DNA from: Anadara kagoshimensis
Taxonomy: Eukaryota > Mollusca > Bivalvia > Arcoida > Arcidae
NCBI GenBank assembly: GCA_021292105.1
Contig: CM037869.1
Coordinates: 40,379,530 to 40,443,529 of the forward strand
Length of the DNA stretch: 64,000 nt
Direction of reading: 5' to 3'
Below the pieces are notes generated by a model. The model made no database searches. It worked only from the letters and a program-made list of their open reading frames with translations, and had not been told where the DNA came from. The position numbers and the translations under genes were made by a program. Below, piece by piece: positions 43,431-56,399 of the stretch (position 1 is its first letter; every line of letters starts with the position of its first letter).

Positions 43431-44060
43431 GAGAAAATATCTGGAATAAGGAAAAGGTCGCTAAAATTGAAGGAAGATTGTGCGTGATTTTTAAAAAAAA
43501 AATTATTATGCCTACTTTTCAAACTTTTTATGTGGAGAAAATATCTGGATCACAAAGGGGTCTCTTAAAATTTAAAATAGTGACTTTTGTTCAGAAAATA
43601 AGGGTCTACATCATCATCATTTAGAAATGTTGAAATGGACAGTCTATAAAATTCGTATACGTAAGGAGTCTCTTAAAATTTAAAACAAGTGACTTTTGTT
43701 CAGAAAATAAGGGACTATATCATCATCATTTAGAAATGTTAAAATGGAGGGTCTATAAAATTCGTATAAGTAAGGGGTCTCTTAAAATTTAAAACAAGTG
43801 ATTTTTTTCTAGAAAATAAGGGTCTTCAAATCAGTTTACTTCATCATAATATAGAAATATTGATATGTATGGTCTCTAAAATTCAAATAAGTAAGGGGTC
43901 TCTTAAAATTTAAAATATACTGACTTTTTTCCAGAAAATAAGGGTCTTCAAATCAGTTTACATCATCATAATATAGAAATGTGGAAATGGAGGGCCTCAA
44001 AAATTCAAATAAGTAATTTTTTCATAATGTAAAAGAAATAAGGGCTTCAAATCGGTTTAG
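43431..44060. repeat. Tandem array, about 110-120-bp monomer, four to five copies
   Basis: Unit: GGGGTCTCTTAAAATTTAAA, GTGACTTTTGTTCAGAAAAT, AAGGGTCTACATCATCATCA, TTTAGAAATGTTGAAATGGA. Copies near 43558, 43667, 43776 and 43898; diverged flanking copies. Confidence 0.88.
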
Positions 44061-45369
44061 GATATCATAATTTAGCAAACAGTTGGATGTGCGTGATATG
44101 TGAACGTTAGCAATAAAAATGAGATGGTTTTTAATTTAGGTATGAATAATTAATATCCCGCATATCACACACTAGTCCAAACGTAGTGAAGTGAAATGGT
44201 GATCATGAACAGCGCACCTGTAATACGTAAGCGCACGTACTCTATGAATTTTAAAGTTCAGTCAGAAAAAAAAACGAAGAGAGAGAGAGGGGGGTTAAAA
44301 CAAAATTGTATGAAACATTATCCCTTAAAAACAAGTTATTCGCAAGTTAACAAATATATTTGAAAGATTATCCCAAAAAACAAGTTAATTACAAATTATA
44401 AACAGAAGAATATTGGCAAATAATCGCAAACAAGTTGATCGTAAGTTTAAAATCGGTTTTTCGTTTTTACCCGACGTATATAAACTCGTATATAATTTAT
44501 TTTTAAACTAAATTTTAGCTTTAAAATACTTCGTACTTGTTAGTCAGGTTTTTTTAACGATCGCATAAGCGACCCGACTGGAGACGATCCTAATACTTGT
44601 AAAATAAACATGAAATGTACACGCTACATCTATCATAGTAATTTAAAACCCTAGGATTGGATTTGATGGGCATCTTGCAATCGTAGTAAGGAAATAGACA
44701 TTTCCGCTCCAATGAACAAAAATCCTACCTTGAACAATTTTAATATCAGCTATGTCGCGGCCATATTGGAATAAAATGAAAATATTTAAACTTAAAACCA
44801 AGACGCATAGACTTGTAAACAAACATTAAAATATTTCTTTTTTTAAATTCTGTAATGAGTAAATAAACTTCTGAAAGTTTCTGTTTTAAGTAATGGATTT
44901 TTTGTTAAATCTCCCCCAAAAAATCTGAAATAGGTAAATAAACTTCTGAAATTAGTGTTTTAAAGTGACGAGGTATTTTTTGGTGAATTTGTCTCAATTT
45001 TTTAATTTTGATCATCAAAAGAGAATTCTTGATTAATTAAAATTTAAAACATTTGATCCAACAGTTGTAACCTACTCATGAAAATTTTCAAAGTTTAAAA
45101 ACTCGTTTACTTCACAACTTAATTTTAGACTCACCCTTAATTTCAAATAAATATTTTTAATCAACATCAAAACTCCATTATTTTATTTGGTCCCCTGTAT
45201 AATTGCAAATATATTTTTATCAAATTCAAACTTAACAGCTTATTAGATTCTCGTATAAATTCAAAATATATTTTTAAAATCAACTTCCTCCACAACTAGA
45301 GTTATTAATATTGTTTCAAACTTGCTTTTAACCCACACAACATTTCAAAGACGCATTCTTGTAATCTAC
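44061..45369. other. AT-rich intergenic, minor duplications
   Basis: Contains a short GA tract (44276-44294), a loose repeat of ATTATCCCAAAAAACAAGTT (44315-44460), and a two-copy direct repeat around GTAAATAAACTTCTGAAA (44860-45000). No MITE-A/B or SINE and no gene. Confidence 0.5.
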
Positions 45370-45600
45370 TTTCTCGAAATAATATGATTCAGTCAGGATG
45401 AGCCGGATAATCACCCAAGTCCTTGATATGTCGAGTAATCCCGTATCCTGATAGGGTTTCTACGCAAATAGCCAGTGGTCAAGCTACTGGTCACTTAATC
45501 CTGTGTACACAAGTGATGATGGATCCACTACTTGCTAGATAAAACACCCGAGCCCTAACTGCTACAGTTCGTCAGTAATTAGACATGTTGGGCCATAAAT
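45370..45600. promoter_or_regulatory. Candidate regulatory island downstream of SoxB1
   Basis: A unique, less AT-rich island inside very AT-rich sequence, about 3 kb 3' of the gene. TAATCC, the core bound by Otx/bicoid-type homeodomains, occurs at 45436 and 45496, with a related GATAATCA at 45407. Only motif-level evidence; it may simply be unique DNA. Confidence 0.25.
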
Positions 45601-48534
45601 TTCCATTTCAATTTAAATATTTAAAGAGTAATTCACCGACTATTGTCAAATTACATTTTATGAGCAGTGGTCTTTAATAATGATGCATGTTAAAATGGAT
45701 TCTTTTTCATGTCCGGTCTCACAATTGAACGTGATAATATCAAATGTGTATTGACCGATGGTCAAGGCATTGGCTACCAAATGGTTTCAATCTACTCATA
45801 TTTCACCATCCAAAATCAATGATGTCAAATACATTCATAAATGTATACATATACCCACCCACCATCCAAATATACAAATTATGAAATTTTAAATCTTTAT
45901 AAAATAAATGATGTAAAATTTTATAATCCGGGTATTTGAATGGTAAACTTATTTGTTAAAAAGTCTATAATTTGAAGAAATTCTTTTAAATTCTAACATT
46001 TTGAATATTTTTAAATCATATCAAATCTATGCATTGTTATTGTTATTATTATTTAAATTTCGTAATTTAGTAAATTTCTGATTATTATCAAACTTTACAA
46101 AAATGAAAATTCCGAATCATTTTCACGATCAAAATTAAAAAATTACAATCCGTAATTTTAGAAAATTGATGGAAAATTGATCTCTATTCAAATTATACCT
46201 TTTCTAAGATCACAATTATCAAAATTCAATATCTAATTTTTCCACCAATTTTCATCGATTGAGCTGACAATAATATGAACGCGAAACTAGAAAGTAATAA
46301 AACGAAATTTGATTTTGATTAGCGATGAATGAAAAACCCGTAAATAACAAGATTAGTGGAAATTGACAAACACTGATCAAAGATAGTGAAATACACGAGT
46401 AGATTAACACTTTCTAACTAAAACAAAGGGTTTTTAGGTGCCCCAAGTGGCAATAGAGGACACCTCTGAAATCAACATGTGGTTAAATATTACCGCCATA
46501 TTTGTGAAATTTACAAATCACCCTGGCAACGTTGATGGTTGTGAAGAGTTCGAGCTTCCCGTCAAATATGTCTTCTTAGTTTGTCAACAAATGATCACTT
46601 GAAAATCTCTATGTAAATATCGGACAATGTATTTTTACACTTTCCAAAACTTGTTAAACAAATCTCTTGTAAATTTGAATATAAACTTTTAAATTTAAAA
46701 GTATGCATAAAACTTTTCTTTGATTTAGGATATGTAGCTGTGTGTCATTTTTTCAATTTTTATAAAATAAAGAATTCAAAAATTAACACACAACTTTTTG
46801 AAGGTCGGAGAAGACACATTTTCAGGGATATTGCGAACTCTCATAACACTTTTTGTCTCTGAAAAAAAAGATTTCCATTCGAATCCCTTCCAACAAAATA
46901 GATTCCATGTATTTAAAAGTTGTTGATTCCATGTATTTAAAAGGTTCAATTTTTATTCTACAATTTTCTTTGTCTCAAATTTCTTTAATTCTACAGATAT
47001 ACAAAAAATATATATCCAGATATTAAAATAATTTTCTTAGAAGGGATTCAAATGGAATTCTTTTCTTTCGTCATCATCAAGACTTTGTCTTAGATGGCGA
47101 CAACCTTTAAAACAAAATAAATTTTCAAAGTTTAAAAACTCTTTTGAATAAAAAAGTTTTTTAACTTAAAAAGCAAAAACTACTAGATATTTTTTCAATT
47201 TTTTACGGTTTTATTCTATCTTTAGTTTTTCATACTTTTTTTCTCAAATACGTATGTGCATGTATTTACAAAAAACTGAAGCTGATGATTTAAAATTTCC
47301 AATCATGAAATAACAAAACATATTTAAATAACAAAAAATAATGATATAAACACAACACAAGGTTTTGTTACGAGCAATAGATATATTATTAGGATGATAA
47401 GAATAATAATCATTATTATTTTTATTATCATCATCAATTTTCCGTGTCCCCAGAAAAACAACTAAAAAGTATATCATTATATTTTTAAATAAATTGTTCA
47501 TTCAGATATATATTTTTTCACTCAATATAAAATGACAATCAAATTTGTTTAAAAAACTGTCCATTTCAGATCAGAAAGCAGTTTTTTTAATGGATTCACA
47601 TATATATAAATTTATATATTTATATCAAAATTCTCGATTTTGTTCGAACTAGAATGTTTTAAAAAAAGTATTAAATTAATTTTTAATTTTTCAGGAGAAA
47701 ACCTTACTATCAAATTCCTCCTCACATTCCGTGCTCTGAGTGAGCATTAAAAAATGCGTAAATTAACATTTAATCATGATTTTTGAAATAATGAAAAACG
47801 AGGCAATCGCCAACCACTCGTCAATGATATTGGAATGAACGTTATCAATGATTTTCGGAATGAATGCGACACATTTGTAACACAAAATTACGGGTGAATA
47901 AACACAAATCAGAATAAATATTATGCTAAACACTAATTTGGTTTAATTCGCTACAAAAGTATGAACAAAAAATCTCGTTTTTTAGATCTTCATAAATTTA
48001 TATTTTATCATGATTTTCTTCCTGATATTCTATAAATATTTTCTGAGCACACTGGTTTTGAAAAAAGTTTTTTTCCATCCCATCACAAACTTTTACACGG
48101 ATTCATTCACAAGTCCTATCACTCGCACATATAAACTATAATTCGTCTTGAATCACCAAATCCAAGTTTCTTTTTTATATATATGAAAATGTTTTTTTAA
48201 AGTCAAACTTGGTGACTCAAGACCATAAAAATATAATATAAAATAAACAAAAAATAGCACATGCACACATTTTGTGGCAGTTTTTTGAAAAATGTCTTTC
48301 ATCTTCTAAAGAAGACAATATTAAAAAATAATATGAATATGACAACGAAACAGTCTCTGGTCATGGATTTCAATGAAAATTTTTTTTTTTTCAAAAAAGC
48401 GCCAAATTATAATTCGACACTTTTTTCATTTTAAAAAAGTTACAAAAACACTTTTTTGAAAAGTTTTTTCTTTCTTTCAATATATATAGATATATATCAT
48501 ATACAAAAAACAAGTCTATTTATATATTAATACT
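45601..48534. other. AT-rich downstream flank of SoxB1, probably including its 3' UTR
   Basis: No ORF of note and no dispersed repeat. The 3' UTR must extend left from 48534. On the minus strand the nearest exact AATAAA hexamers I found are near 47421 and 47210, so a 3' UTR of about 1.1-1.3 kb is possible; the polyadenylation site is not determinable by eye. A 20-bp direct duplication (GATTCCATGTATTTAAAAG) lies at 46903-46952. An 85-residue minus ORF is not supported as a gene. Confidence 0.45.
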
Positions 48535-49527
<993 letters not shown>

Positions 49528-49542
49528 TGATAATGTTGACAA

Positions 49543-49739
49543 TGTCCTATGTTTGTATATAAAAAGTCACTCAAACTGCACAATAAGTCTAAATCGAATA
49601 AAGTTAAAACTCCCAATGATAAACCTTTACACCCTTTCACAAGCAATCTCTATGCCTCTATCATTTCACGAGTACCTCTTATTCTTATGGCTAATAATGC
49701 ATTACTGAACATGTGCTATTGATTGTCCGGCTAACAAAT
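49543..49739. other. SoxB1 5' flank, probable 5' UTR
   Basis: AT-rich and directly upstream of the start codon on the minus strand. A TTTTTATATAC stretch lies about 30-40 bp from the ATG, too close to act as a TATA box for a normal 5' UTR. Confidence 0.4.
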
Positions 49740-49890
49740 AGAATCAGCCCCGTCCAATCAAATTTCTTTATTCCGATTTCTCAGAGATCCCAATGTCACG
49801 GTAGGCCGAATGGTAGGCGGGGCTTATCAGGTGTCGCCCTTTGTGTAACCGACAATTGAGCGAATTCAGTCGTACTGAGAATCGCTCAGG
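49740..49890 (-). promoter_or_regulatory. Candidate SoxB1 promoter region
   Basis: A GC-richer island about 220-360 bp upstream of the start codon in AT-rich DNA. It has CCAATCA at 49754, a GC-box-like AGGCGGGGC at 49815 and CCCTTTGTG (ACAAAGG on the minus strand, a Sox/TCF-type site) at about 49837. The last could permit autoregulation. No transcription start can be fixed from sequence. Confidence 0.4.
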
Positions 49891-50499
49891 TTGTGAAATG
49901 AAGGCAGAGCTTGGTATTGTCATGCAAATTTTCCTCGCTACCCGTAAGAGGATCAGATTGGATATTTAACCAGGTGAATATTGTTGTGACCGAAAAGTTT
50001 GAACACCTAATTCGTCCGAGTGTCAATCATTTGACATGTGAAAAGATTGTGGCGCCGAAATCACCCTGGCTACCACAGAAGTATGTCGAAATCAAAAAGT
50101 AAACGTAGCTACCGTATTTCCCCTGAGAATACGTTGTGATATGTCAAATAAAATGATAAGAGTGTAGTTTGAGCTATGTAAACAATATCTTTCTTCAATT
50201 TATTCTAATCCATACAAGTTACTTTTTGACTCTACAATAAATAAACTTTATGTTTATTATCATCTTTAAAACCTTATTCCATCACAAAAACTTTTAGATT
50301 TAGTTTTTGAAATAAAGTCAGGTATATATGCTTTGAAATCAGTGATCAATTGAAAAGAGTATGGTTATATAGCAATTTAATGAAGGAATTTTAAATTGCT
50401 AGAAAATAGTCAAATATTAGTAAAGTTTTATTTTATATTTATTTACTGTTTGTGTATTTGAAGAATTTGTTAGATTTGTTTCTTTTTATTATACAAAAG

Positions 50500-50500
<1 letters not shown>
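49891..50500. other. SoxB1 upstream flank, nothing specific
   Basis: Partly unique, partly AT-rich; a 63-residue plus ORF has no domain. Confidence 0.4.
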
Positions 50501-50545
<45 letters not shown>

Positions 50546-50702
50546 AGATATGTTTTGTTATTTTCTATTATTGATACAGCTAAAGTTTAATTATATTCAA
50601 ATTCTGTTAGATTTATTTATTGAAAACTTGAAATACTTGACAACTTCTTTCGTTTACCAAAAATAAGATTATTAAAATGCCAATCTCTCTCTCTCTCTCT
50701 TT
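50501..50702. repeat. (CT)n microsatellites
   Basis: CT tracts at 50504-50543 and 50682-50700. Both are preceded by a similar AAAAGGCAATCTCTCT / AAAATGCCAATCTCTCT context, so the two may be copies of one unit about 178 bp apart. Confidence 0.9.
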
Positions 50703-50995
50703 TTGTTGAAAATGGATTTTATTATTTCAATAACAGTTCAAATTAAAATAAAAACTGTTGGAAATATAGTGAAAAATATATGTTATGTGAAAACTTTCAT
50801 ACAAACTCTTTAACAAACGACTATTTAAAAATTAATTGTAAAAACTGATTAATTTATTTACTTATGGGAAACATAAAATAAACAAATATTTTTTAAAACA
50901 TCAGTTAAAAATCAAATTAAAATAAACCTTCTCTTCTGCATGTAACGGCAATCAACATCCAATCATCTCCCAATAATATGGAATTGCATCGAATT
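50703..50995. other. No feature recognised
   Basis: AT-rich. Confidence 0.45.
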
Positions 50996-51118
50996 AATTG
51001 CAATACACATCACCATGCGTTATCCAATACGGTGCTTGCAATACACAACGGTGTGCATTATTCAACACGATGCATGCAATACACAACAGCATACATTGCC
51101 CAATACGCAGCAAATCTG
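50996..51118. repeat. Tandem repeat, about 38-40-bp monomer, three copies
   Basis: TGCAATACACAACGGTGTGC then ATTATTCAACACGATG repeats three times with substitutions. Confidence 0.82.
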
Positions 51119-52365
51119 TAGAGAATTAAATTGTTAGAAAATTCCTTTCAACAATACTACCAAATCAAATATTGAAATGGTATAGTGTATTATATAACTC
51201 AATACACATTGTATTTATTTATGTGTAACATCATAGGTTTTGAAAAGAAAAAAAACACCTGTTTTATCAACAAGTATTTAGATATCAACAATGATTGTCA
51301 AATTAGCCGAAAATAAGTATGAAAGGAATAAAAAGAAATAGGCGAGAGTGTTACAATTTTAAGTATACCACTACTTATTCGGTATTGTGTTTCCTAACAC
51401 GCTTCAATTGCATCAATTTTACACATGTATAAAAGCCTTTTGTAACTTTTATATCGGGCTTATTGTAACTTCGAACAATAAGTATATAAAATTGTATAAA
51501 AATCTCCTTTTGTGTTCAGACCATTTAGGGTATTTATTGTATTGAGAAAACAATCCCTATTGAAATTGACAATTCTGACCTGTTTTTAAGGCAGTTCGTC
51601 GCACTTGTTCAAATCATTTGCCTTATCAAGCCCTAACCATGTGCACGTGTGTTTATTTTAAATTTAAAATGCTCGTGCATTTTTAAATATTTATAACTAG
51701 TTTTGTTCGTGAATTCCTGAGATGGCCTGGAGTGTATATTGTATATAGAGGATTATAAGTGTTAAGAGATTTGATTCCGCTAATCCGCTAAGAAACTCTC
51801 TGGGATGACTAACCGCAATTGAACAATAGTTCAAAATAATATCGGGAACACGTTCATTAATTATAGAAAAAAGAAGGACTTTATTTATCTTGGACATATT
51901 TTTATTTCGTTCGGGAAAATCCTGATAATATGCTGTGATGAAATCAGTACGGATTTTGGTTTTTCTGCTAATAAGCCGGGAAAAACTTTTAAAAACAACC
52001 ACTGTTTGATGTGAATAACTGTGACATTCCACAGTCTTGTCTGAAAATTAGCAATAAAAAATTCCAGGGGGTAGGTGGGTGGGTTAGTATTAGCAAATAA
52101 ATGTTGGATTTTGCTCGCGTTAATTAGAAAAAAAATTCCTCACAGGAAATAATATCATCAAGATTAATAATAATATTTTTTGTTTGTAATTATAAACGAC
52201 GACTGTCATTAATACATTACTTTTCAATTAATTTACGCATATGTCGAAAATAAAATAATTTATTAAAATTTTTATCTTCCAATTTAGAATTATGAAGATT
52301 TTTTTCGTTTTAAGGTAATATATAGGTGTGGTAGTACAGAAAATTATATCTGAATGCGTTTTCAA
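51119..52365. other. No gene confidently recognised
   Basis: The longest ORF (111 residues, minus, 51697-52032) has no recognisable domain, no splice-site context that I can support and ordinary AT-rich composition. It could be chance. Confidence 0.4.
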
Positions 52366-52368
52366 GAA

Positions 52369-52403
<35 letters not shown>

Positions 52404-52745
52404 ACATTGAAAACTTTAAAAATAATTGAAACACTTAAATATGTTTGTATTACAACATTCTAAATTAATATATTTTAATTTTATGTAGTCTAAGGTAAAA
52501 AAATTAGGGTTTTGGTTAATACTGTACTCTCTCTCTCTCTCTGTTAACATTGTGAAATTTAAAAATAATTGAAACACTTTAGTATGTTTAAGTTAAATTT
52601 ATATATTTTAATCCTATGTCGTCTAAGGTTATTACTCTCTCTCTCTCTCTCTGTGTTAACATTGTGAAATTTAAAAATGATTGAAACATTTTAGTATATT
52701 TAATTTAAATTTATATATTTTAATCTTATGTTGTCTAAGGTTATT
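52366..52745. repeat. Tandem array, about 110-155-bp monomer with built-in (CT)n
   Basis: Three copies, each starting with a CT tract (about 52374, 52528, 52636), then GTTAACATTGTGAAATTTAA, AAATAATTGAAACACTTTAG, TATGTTT, AATTTATATATTTTAATC and TTGTCTAAGGTTATTA. The microsatellite is part of the repeating unit. Confidence 0.9.
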
Positions 52746-52860
52746 ATCACATACCATGTTTGTAATTTAATCATAAAATGCATTGAAAAAATGGTACATG
52801 ACAAAACACATACCATTTTTGAATGTATCTTATGATAAAATTTAAAAAAAAGTATGACAT
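52746..52860. mobile_element. Element C dimer in CT-punctuated array
   Basis: Two C units (CACATACCATGTTTGTAATT..AAAAATGGTACATGACA and CACATACCATTTTTGAATGT..AAGTATGACA) flanked by TTAT. It lies where the next array CT tract would be expected; that tract resumes at 52875. This is the only transposon seen within 4 kb of SoxB1. Confidence 0.8.
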
Positions 52861-52865
52861 TATTA

Positions 52866-52870
52866 TTGTA

Positions 52871-52911
<41 letters not shown>
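52866..52911. repeat. Poly(C) plus (CT)n tract
   Basis: C8-9 followed by about 18 CT units. Confidence 0.95.
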
Positions 52912-52915
<4 letters not shown>

Positions 52916-53440
52916 AATTCTATTTTGTTAAAATGCGACATCACTAAGAAAAAATCGTGTTACAATTAATAGATTACTAGGTTTGTATTATTCTTTCTTT
53001 CATCTTTAGTTTTACCTTTTTATTTTGTTATTTTTTCCTATGTTCTTTTTTAAAATTTACTTATTGTTTTGTGAATATAAATATTTTATAATTTATTTCT
53101 CCACAAGTCTTCTCGATTGATCCAGAAATTATTTTTCTTAGATCTAGAGACCATCTTAGAAAAATAAATACACGCCGTCACTGGCAGTAGATATTTGCTT
53201 TTGTGTGGACATTACACGGGCGAGTTGATATGAAAATGAGATTTACTGTATTTTAGAGAGCTGTATTATTCCAATTCTATAGTATCCCACTATCTTTTTA
53301 TTTTCTGAATAACAGCATTATCAACAAACTTTTATAGAAAATATCCTACAATATTCTGACTTTTTATTCTTATTCAAACCCCTTGTATAACAAGAAAACA
53401 TTTGTCCCTTTTTTTCTATGTCAAGCAATTTCAAAAACAC
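52912..53440. other. No feature recognised
   Basis: AT-rich, T-biased. Confidence 0.45.
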
Positions 53441-53935
53441 CACGTTGTGTTTTACCTATTTATTTATTTTTGATATGTTTTATTCATCCTTTTTCAATTC
53501 ATTTCATCTTTCAATCATTTTATGCTGTGTTGGGAGTTCCACCTATTTAGTTTTTATCATTTAAATCATGTGTCCCTTTTTAATTCATCCCATCTTTCAT
53601 TCTTGTGTTTGAGGTTTTTACTTATTTATTTTTGATATGTTTTATTCATCCCTTTTCAATTCATTCCATCTTTCGATCTTGTGTTTAGAGTTTTCAGTTA
53701 TTCATTTTTGATAATTTTTATTCATCCCTTTTTAACTCATTTCATCTTTCATTCCTGTGTCTTGAGTTTCAACTATTTATTTATATATTATCTTTATTTA
53801 TCCTCTTTCAATTTATTCCATCTTTCACTCTTGTGCTTGACTTTCACCTATTCGTTATTTTTTGTGATTCTTATTTATCCTTTTTACATCTCATTCCATC
53901 CTTCGTTCTTTCCTATTCTTTCCAATATCCTAAGG
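53441..53935. repeat. Tandem array, about 75-bp monomer, six copies
   Basis: Unit: TTTTATTCATCCCTTTTCAA, TTCATTCCATCTTTCATTCT, TGTGTTTGAGTTTTCACTTA, TTTATTTTTGATATG. The 85-residue plus ORF (LFIYYLYLSSFNLFHLS..) is its translation. Confidence 0.88.
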
Positions 53936-55160
53936 TAACAAAACTGACTTGACCATTTAAATTACTATTAGAAAAATATATCTTTCAAAAGCATTGTTTT
54001 CCAAAAATTAAAATTTTTACAACCAGCGACATTCTGTATTAAATTCCGCTATTACAACATAGTGCATTTCGTCATCTGTAGCTAACCCATCCCCTTTAAA
54101 ATTACCAAAAAATGTGCAATGTGCTACAAGTTTTGAAGTTTTGTAAAAATAATGTATTCAAAAGTAGCAAATGCCAATATTTAAAAAATAAATAAATAAA
54201 AAAGTAGCATATGAAAATACTACCATGCATAAATAATATACATATTATATTTCCTAAAATACTCTTTTCAATGTTTAAAAACAACCAAATAATTAAAAAG
54301 AATAAAATAAAAGTAAAAAACAATAAAAAATAAGCCACACTATAGCATTTTTGAGTTGAACGTTGGAAAAAAAAGTTATAACACCCCTACTCCACCCCCC
54401 CCCCCAAAAAAAAAAAAAACCAACTTAAATTTCCGCACATTTCTTTGACTGAATATTTTTAGTAAAGAAAAATATATTTTATTTCAGTTTAGTATTAACC
54501 TATAATCTCTGTGATTGTAAATCCGGCTTAATCCGATAAAAGTGAAATTACAGGAAATATATCGAATTAATTAAACACTTTTTTGTCGAAGATTAAATAA
54601 ATTTGTTGCCCCTAATTAGATTGCCATGTCTGTGAGAATCAGAGACAGACAGCCTAATGGACAAATAACTGTCATCAAGGGCTCTAGCCAAATTGAAACA
54701 CAAAACGTTAGCGGTTATTTCATAATGGATCGGGTGTGATTTTCACTTGTTTACTAAGCGTAAGGACAAAACCCCTAAGGTTATCTGTAACGAGGCTGAA
54801 ATTAAGACATGGAAAAACTTGTCAAAATCCCCTAAAGGGAGTTACACCTCGTACAAGGGGGAATTCTATAGAAATCATAGACGGTAATCGAAGAAACAAG
54901 CTCTGAAAAGTAAATAAACTCGATAGATTGACAAGATAACTTTGCATACCGAAGGATCATGTCCATCAGTGTCGCTATTTGGCCTATAACAATTTTGTTC
55001 GCCTACCCCTAGTACCCGTGTCGAGTTATGAGTTAATTGACAAGCGGAAACTGTGACAACATAGATAACAGTTGTCGATCGTAATCAGCTGATTCACGAA
55101 TTAATTACAAAACGAAAAGAGGGATTAAACAGTTAACCCTGGTACTAGAAATTTGTGATA
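53936..55160. other. Intergenic; unique stretch at 54600-55140
   Basis: The left part is A/T-rich with a C11-A14 tract near 54394-54420. The right part is unique and better balanced in composition, without repeats, about 5-6 kb upstream of SoxB1. It is a plausible location for conserved non-coding sequence, but no diagnostic motif is visible. Confidence 0.35.
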
Positions 55161-55188
55161 AATTCTCTCTCTCTCTCTCTCTCTCTCA
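55161..55188. repeat. (CT)n microsatellite
   Basis: About 12 CT units. Confidence 0.95.
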
Positions 55189-55219
55189 AACAGACATTGT
55201 ACACCTTAGGAGAATGGTA

Positions 55220-55990
55220 CATATATTCAACAAATTGCAGCATATTCCATATCTATATATGACGTCCTCTAAAATCAATTCACACATTCCGTACCTTTGA
55301 CGTCCTCTCAAATCCTCCACAATGACACAATATACACATTCCGTACCTTTCACGTCATCTTAAATCCTCCACAATATCAACATTTCGTTCTTATGACGTC
55401 ATCTCAAATCATTCACATTAACACAATATACATATTCCGTACATGTGACGTCATTTCAAATCAAGATACACATTTCGCACCCCAATCTATCACATATTCC
55501 GTATACATTTTTCATTATTCATCATATTCCGAACGTATGATCTATCACTATGGCAACACATACATTCCGTATGTCTGGTCCATCACTGACAACGTATAAT
55601 TCCGTATTCCGTATGTTTGATTTATCACTATGACAACTTAAAAATTCCGTATGCCAGAATTATCACTAACGCAATGACCATATTCCGTATTTCTGATCAA
55701 TCGTTATGATTATGTTCACATTCCGTATGTTGTGATATTGATATCATTATGAAACACTCCGTATATTCCGTATGTCCAATCTTTCATCATAAAAAACACA
55801 TTCCGTATGTTTGTTCCAGCACTTTGACACATTGCACAACCTGTAGGTATGATCAAAACATGATGGCCAAGTGCGCAATCCTCATGACGAATCCTCGAAA
55901 AATTTCCAAACTCCGTATATATATGACTAACACGTGGTAACATGACAATCCGTAAGCAACATGAAATTCCGTAACAAGATGAGCACTACA
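55220..55990. repeat. ATTCCGTATG array, 35-50-bp monomers
   Basis: About 17 occurrences of ATTCCGTA or a one-base variant. The left part uses a unit with CCTTTGACGTCATCTCAAAT, CCTCCACAATGACACAATA. The right part uses a shorter unit with TGTCTGATCTATCACTATGA, CAACA. The TGACGTC element of the left units resembles a CRE half-palindrome. Several ORFs overlap and are incidental. Confidence 0.88.
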
Positions 55991-56278
55991 AATTGTCTGT
56001 TCGTAGAACACAATAAAAAGGTAACAGGCGTTCTTCAAACTTACTACTCGGGGTTCGAATGGTGGGTGTGAGGCCGGACGATTCAGGAAAGAGGTATGAG
56101 AATATTAGAACAGAGATATTGAACAAAATAAGAACATGGGTATGTTGCAACCTGGAATGTTTCAAGTGAATTGTCCAAGAAGAGATCAGTTAAATGTAAA
56201 ACCTACTATTACAGGAAATGATCACGATGATGCCCATTTGGATTTTTAATTGTTATTTTATTGGAAAAATTTTTATAT

Positions 56279-56280
56279 AG

Positions 56281-56324
<44 letters not shown>
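56279..56324. repeat. (TTGA)n microsatellite
   Basis: About eleven GATT units. Confidence 0.95.
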
Positions 56325-56326
56325 AT

Positions 56327-56372
56327 GGCAAAGAAGATATTCCACTTATATCGAGACGTTATCTTGCATGAA
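56327..56372 (-). mobile_element. SINE-1 3' relic
   Basis: GATATTCCACTTATATCGAG then ACGTTATCTTGC is the only recognisable SINE trace in the SoxB1 interval; it abuts the (TTGA)n tract. Confidence 0.6.
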
Positions 56373-56399
56373 CTTTACTTGGAACTCTTATATTAATTG

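Noticed and set aside
49528..49542. Upstream TTG as the SoxB1 start codon, extending the protein by five residues
   Set aside because: Animal nuclear genes rarely start at TTG; the ATG at 49527 gives a SoxB1-like N-terminus (MDLSRMDHQDLK) and an in-frame stop lies a short way upstream.
49550..49566. TATA box of SoxB1 (TTTTTATATAC on the minus strand)
   Set aside because: It lies only about 30 bp from the start codon, leaving almost no 5' UTR; AT-rich background makes such a match likely by chance.
51697..52032. 111-residue minus ORF, the longest outside SoxB1 and away from repeats
   Set aside because: No recognisable motif, no supported splice or promoter context, and AT-rich DNA of 64 kb yields such ORFs by chance.
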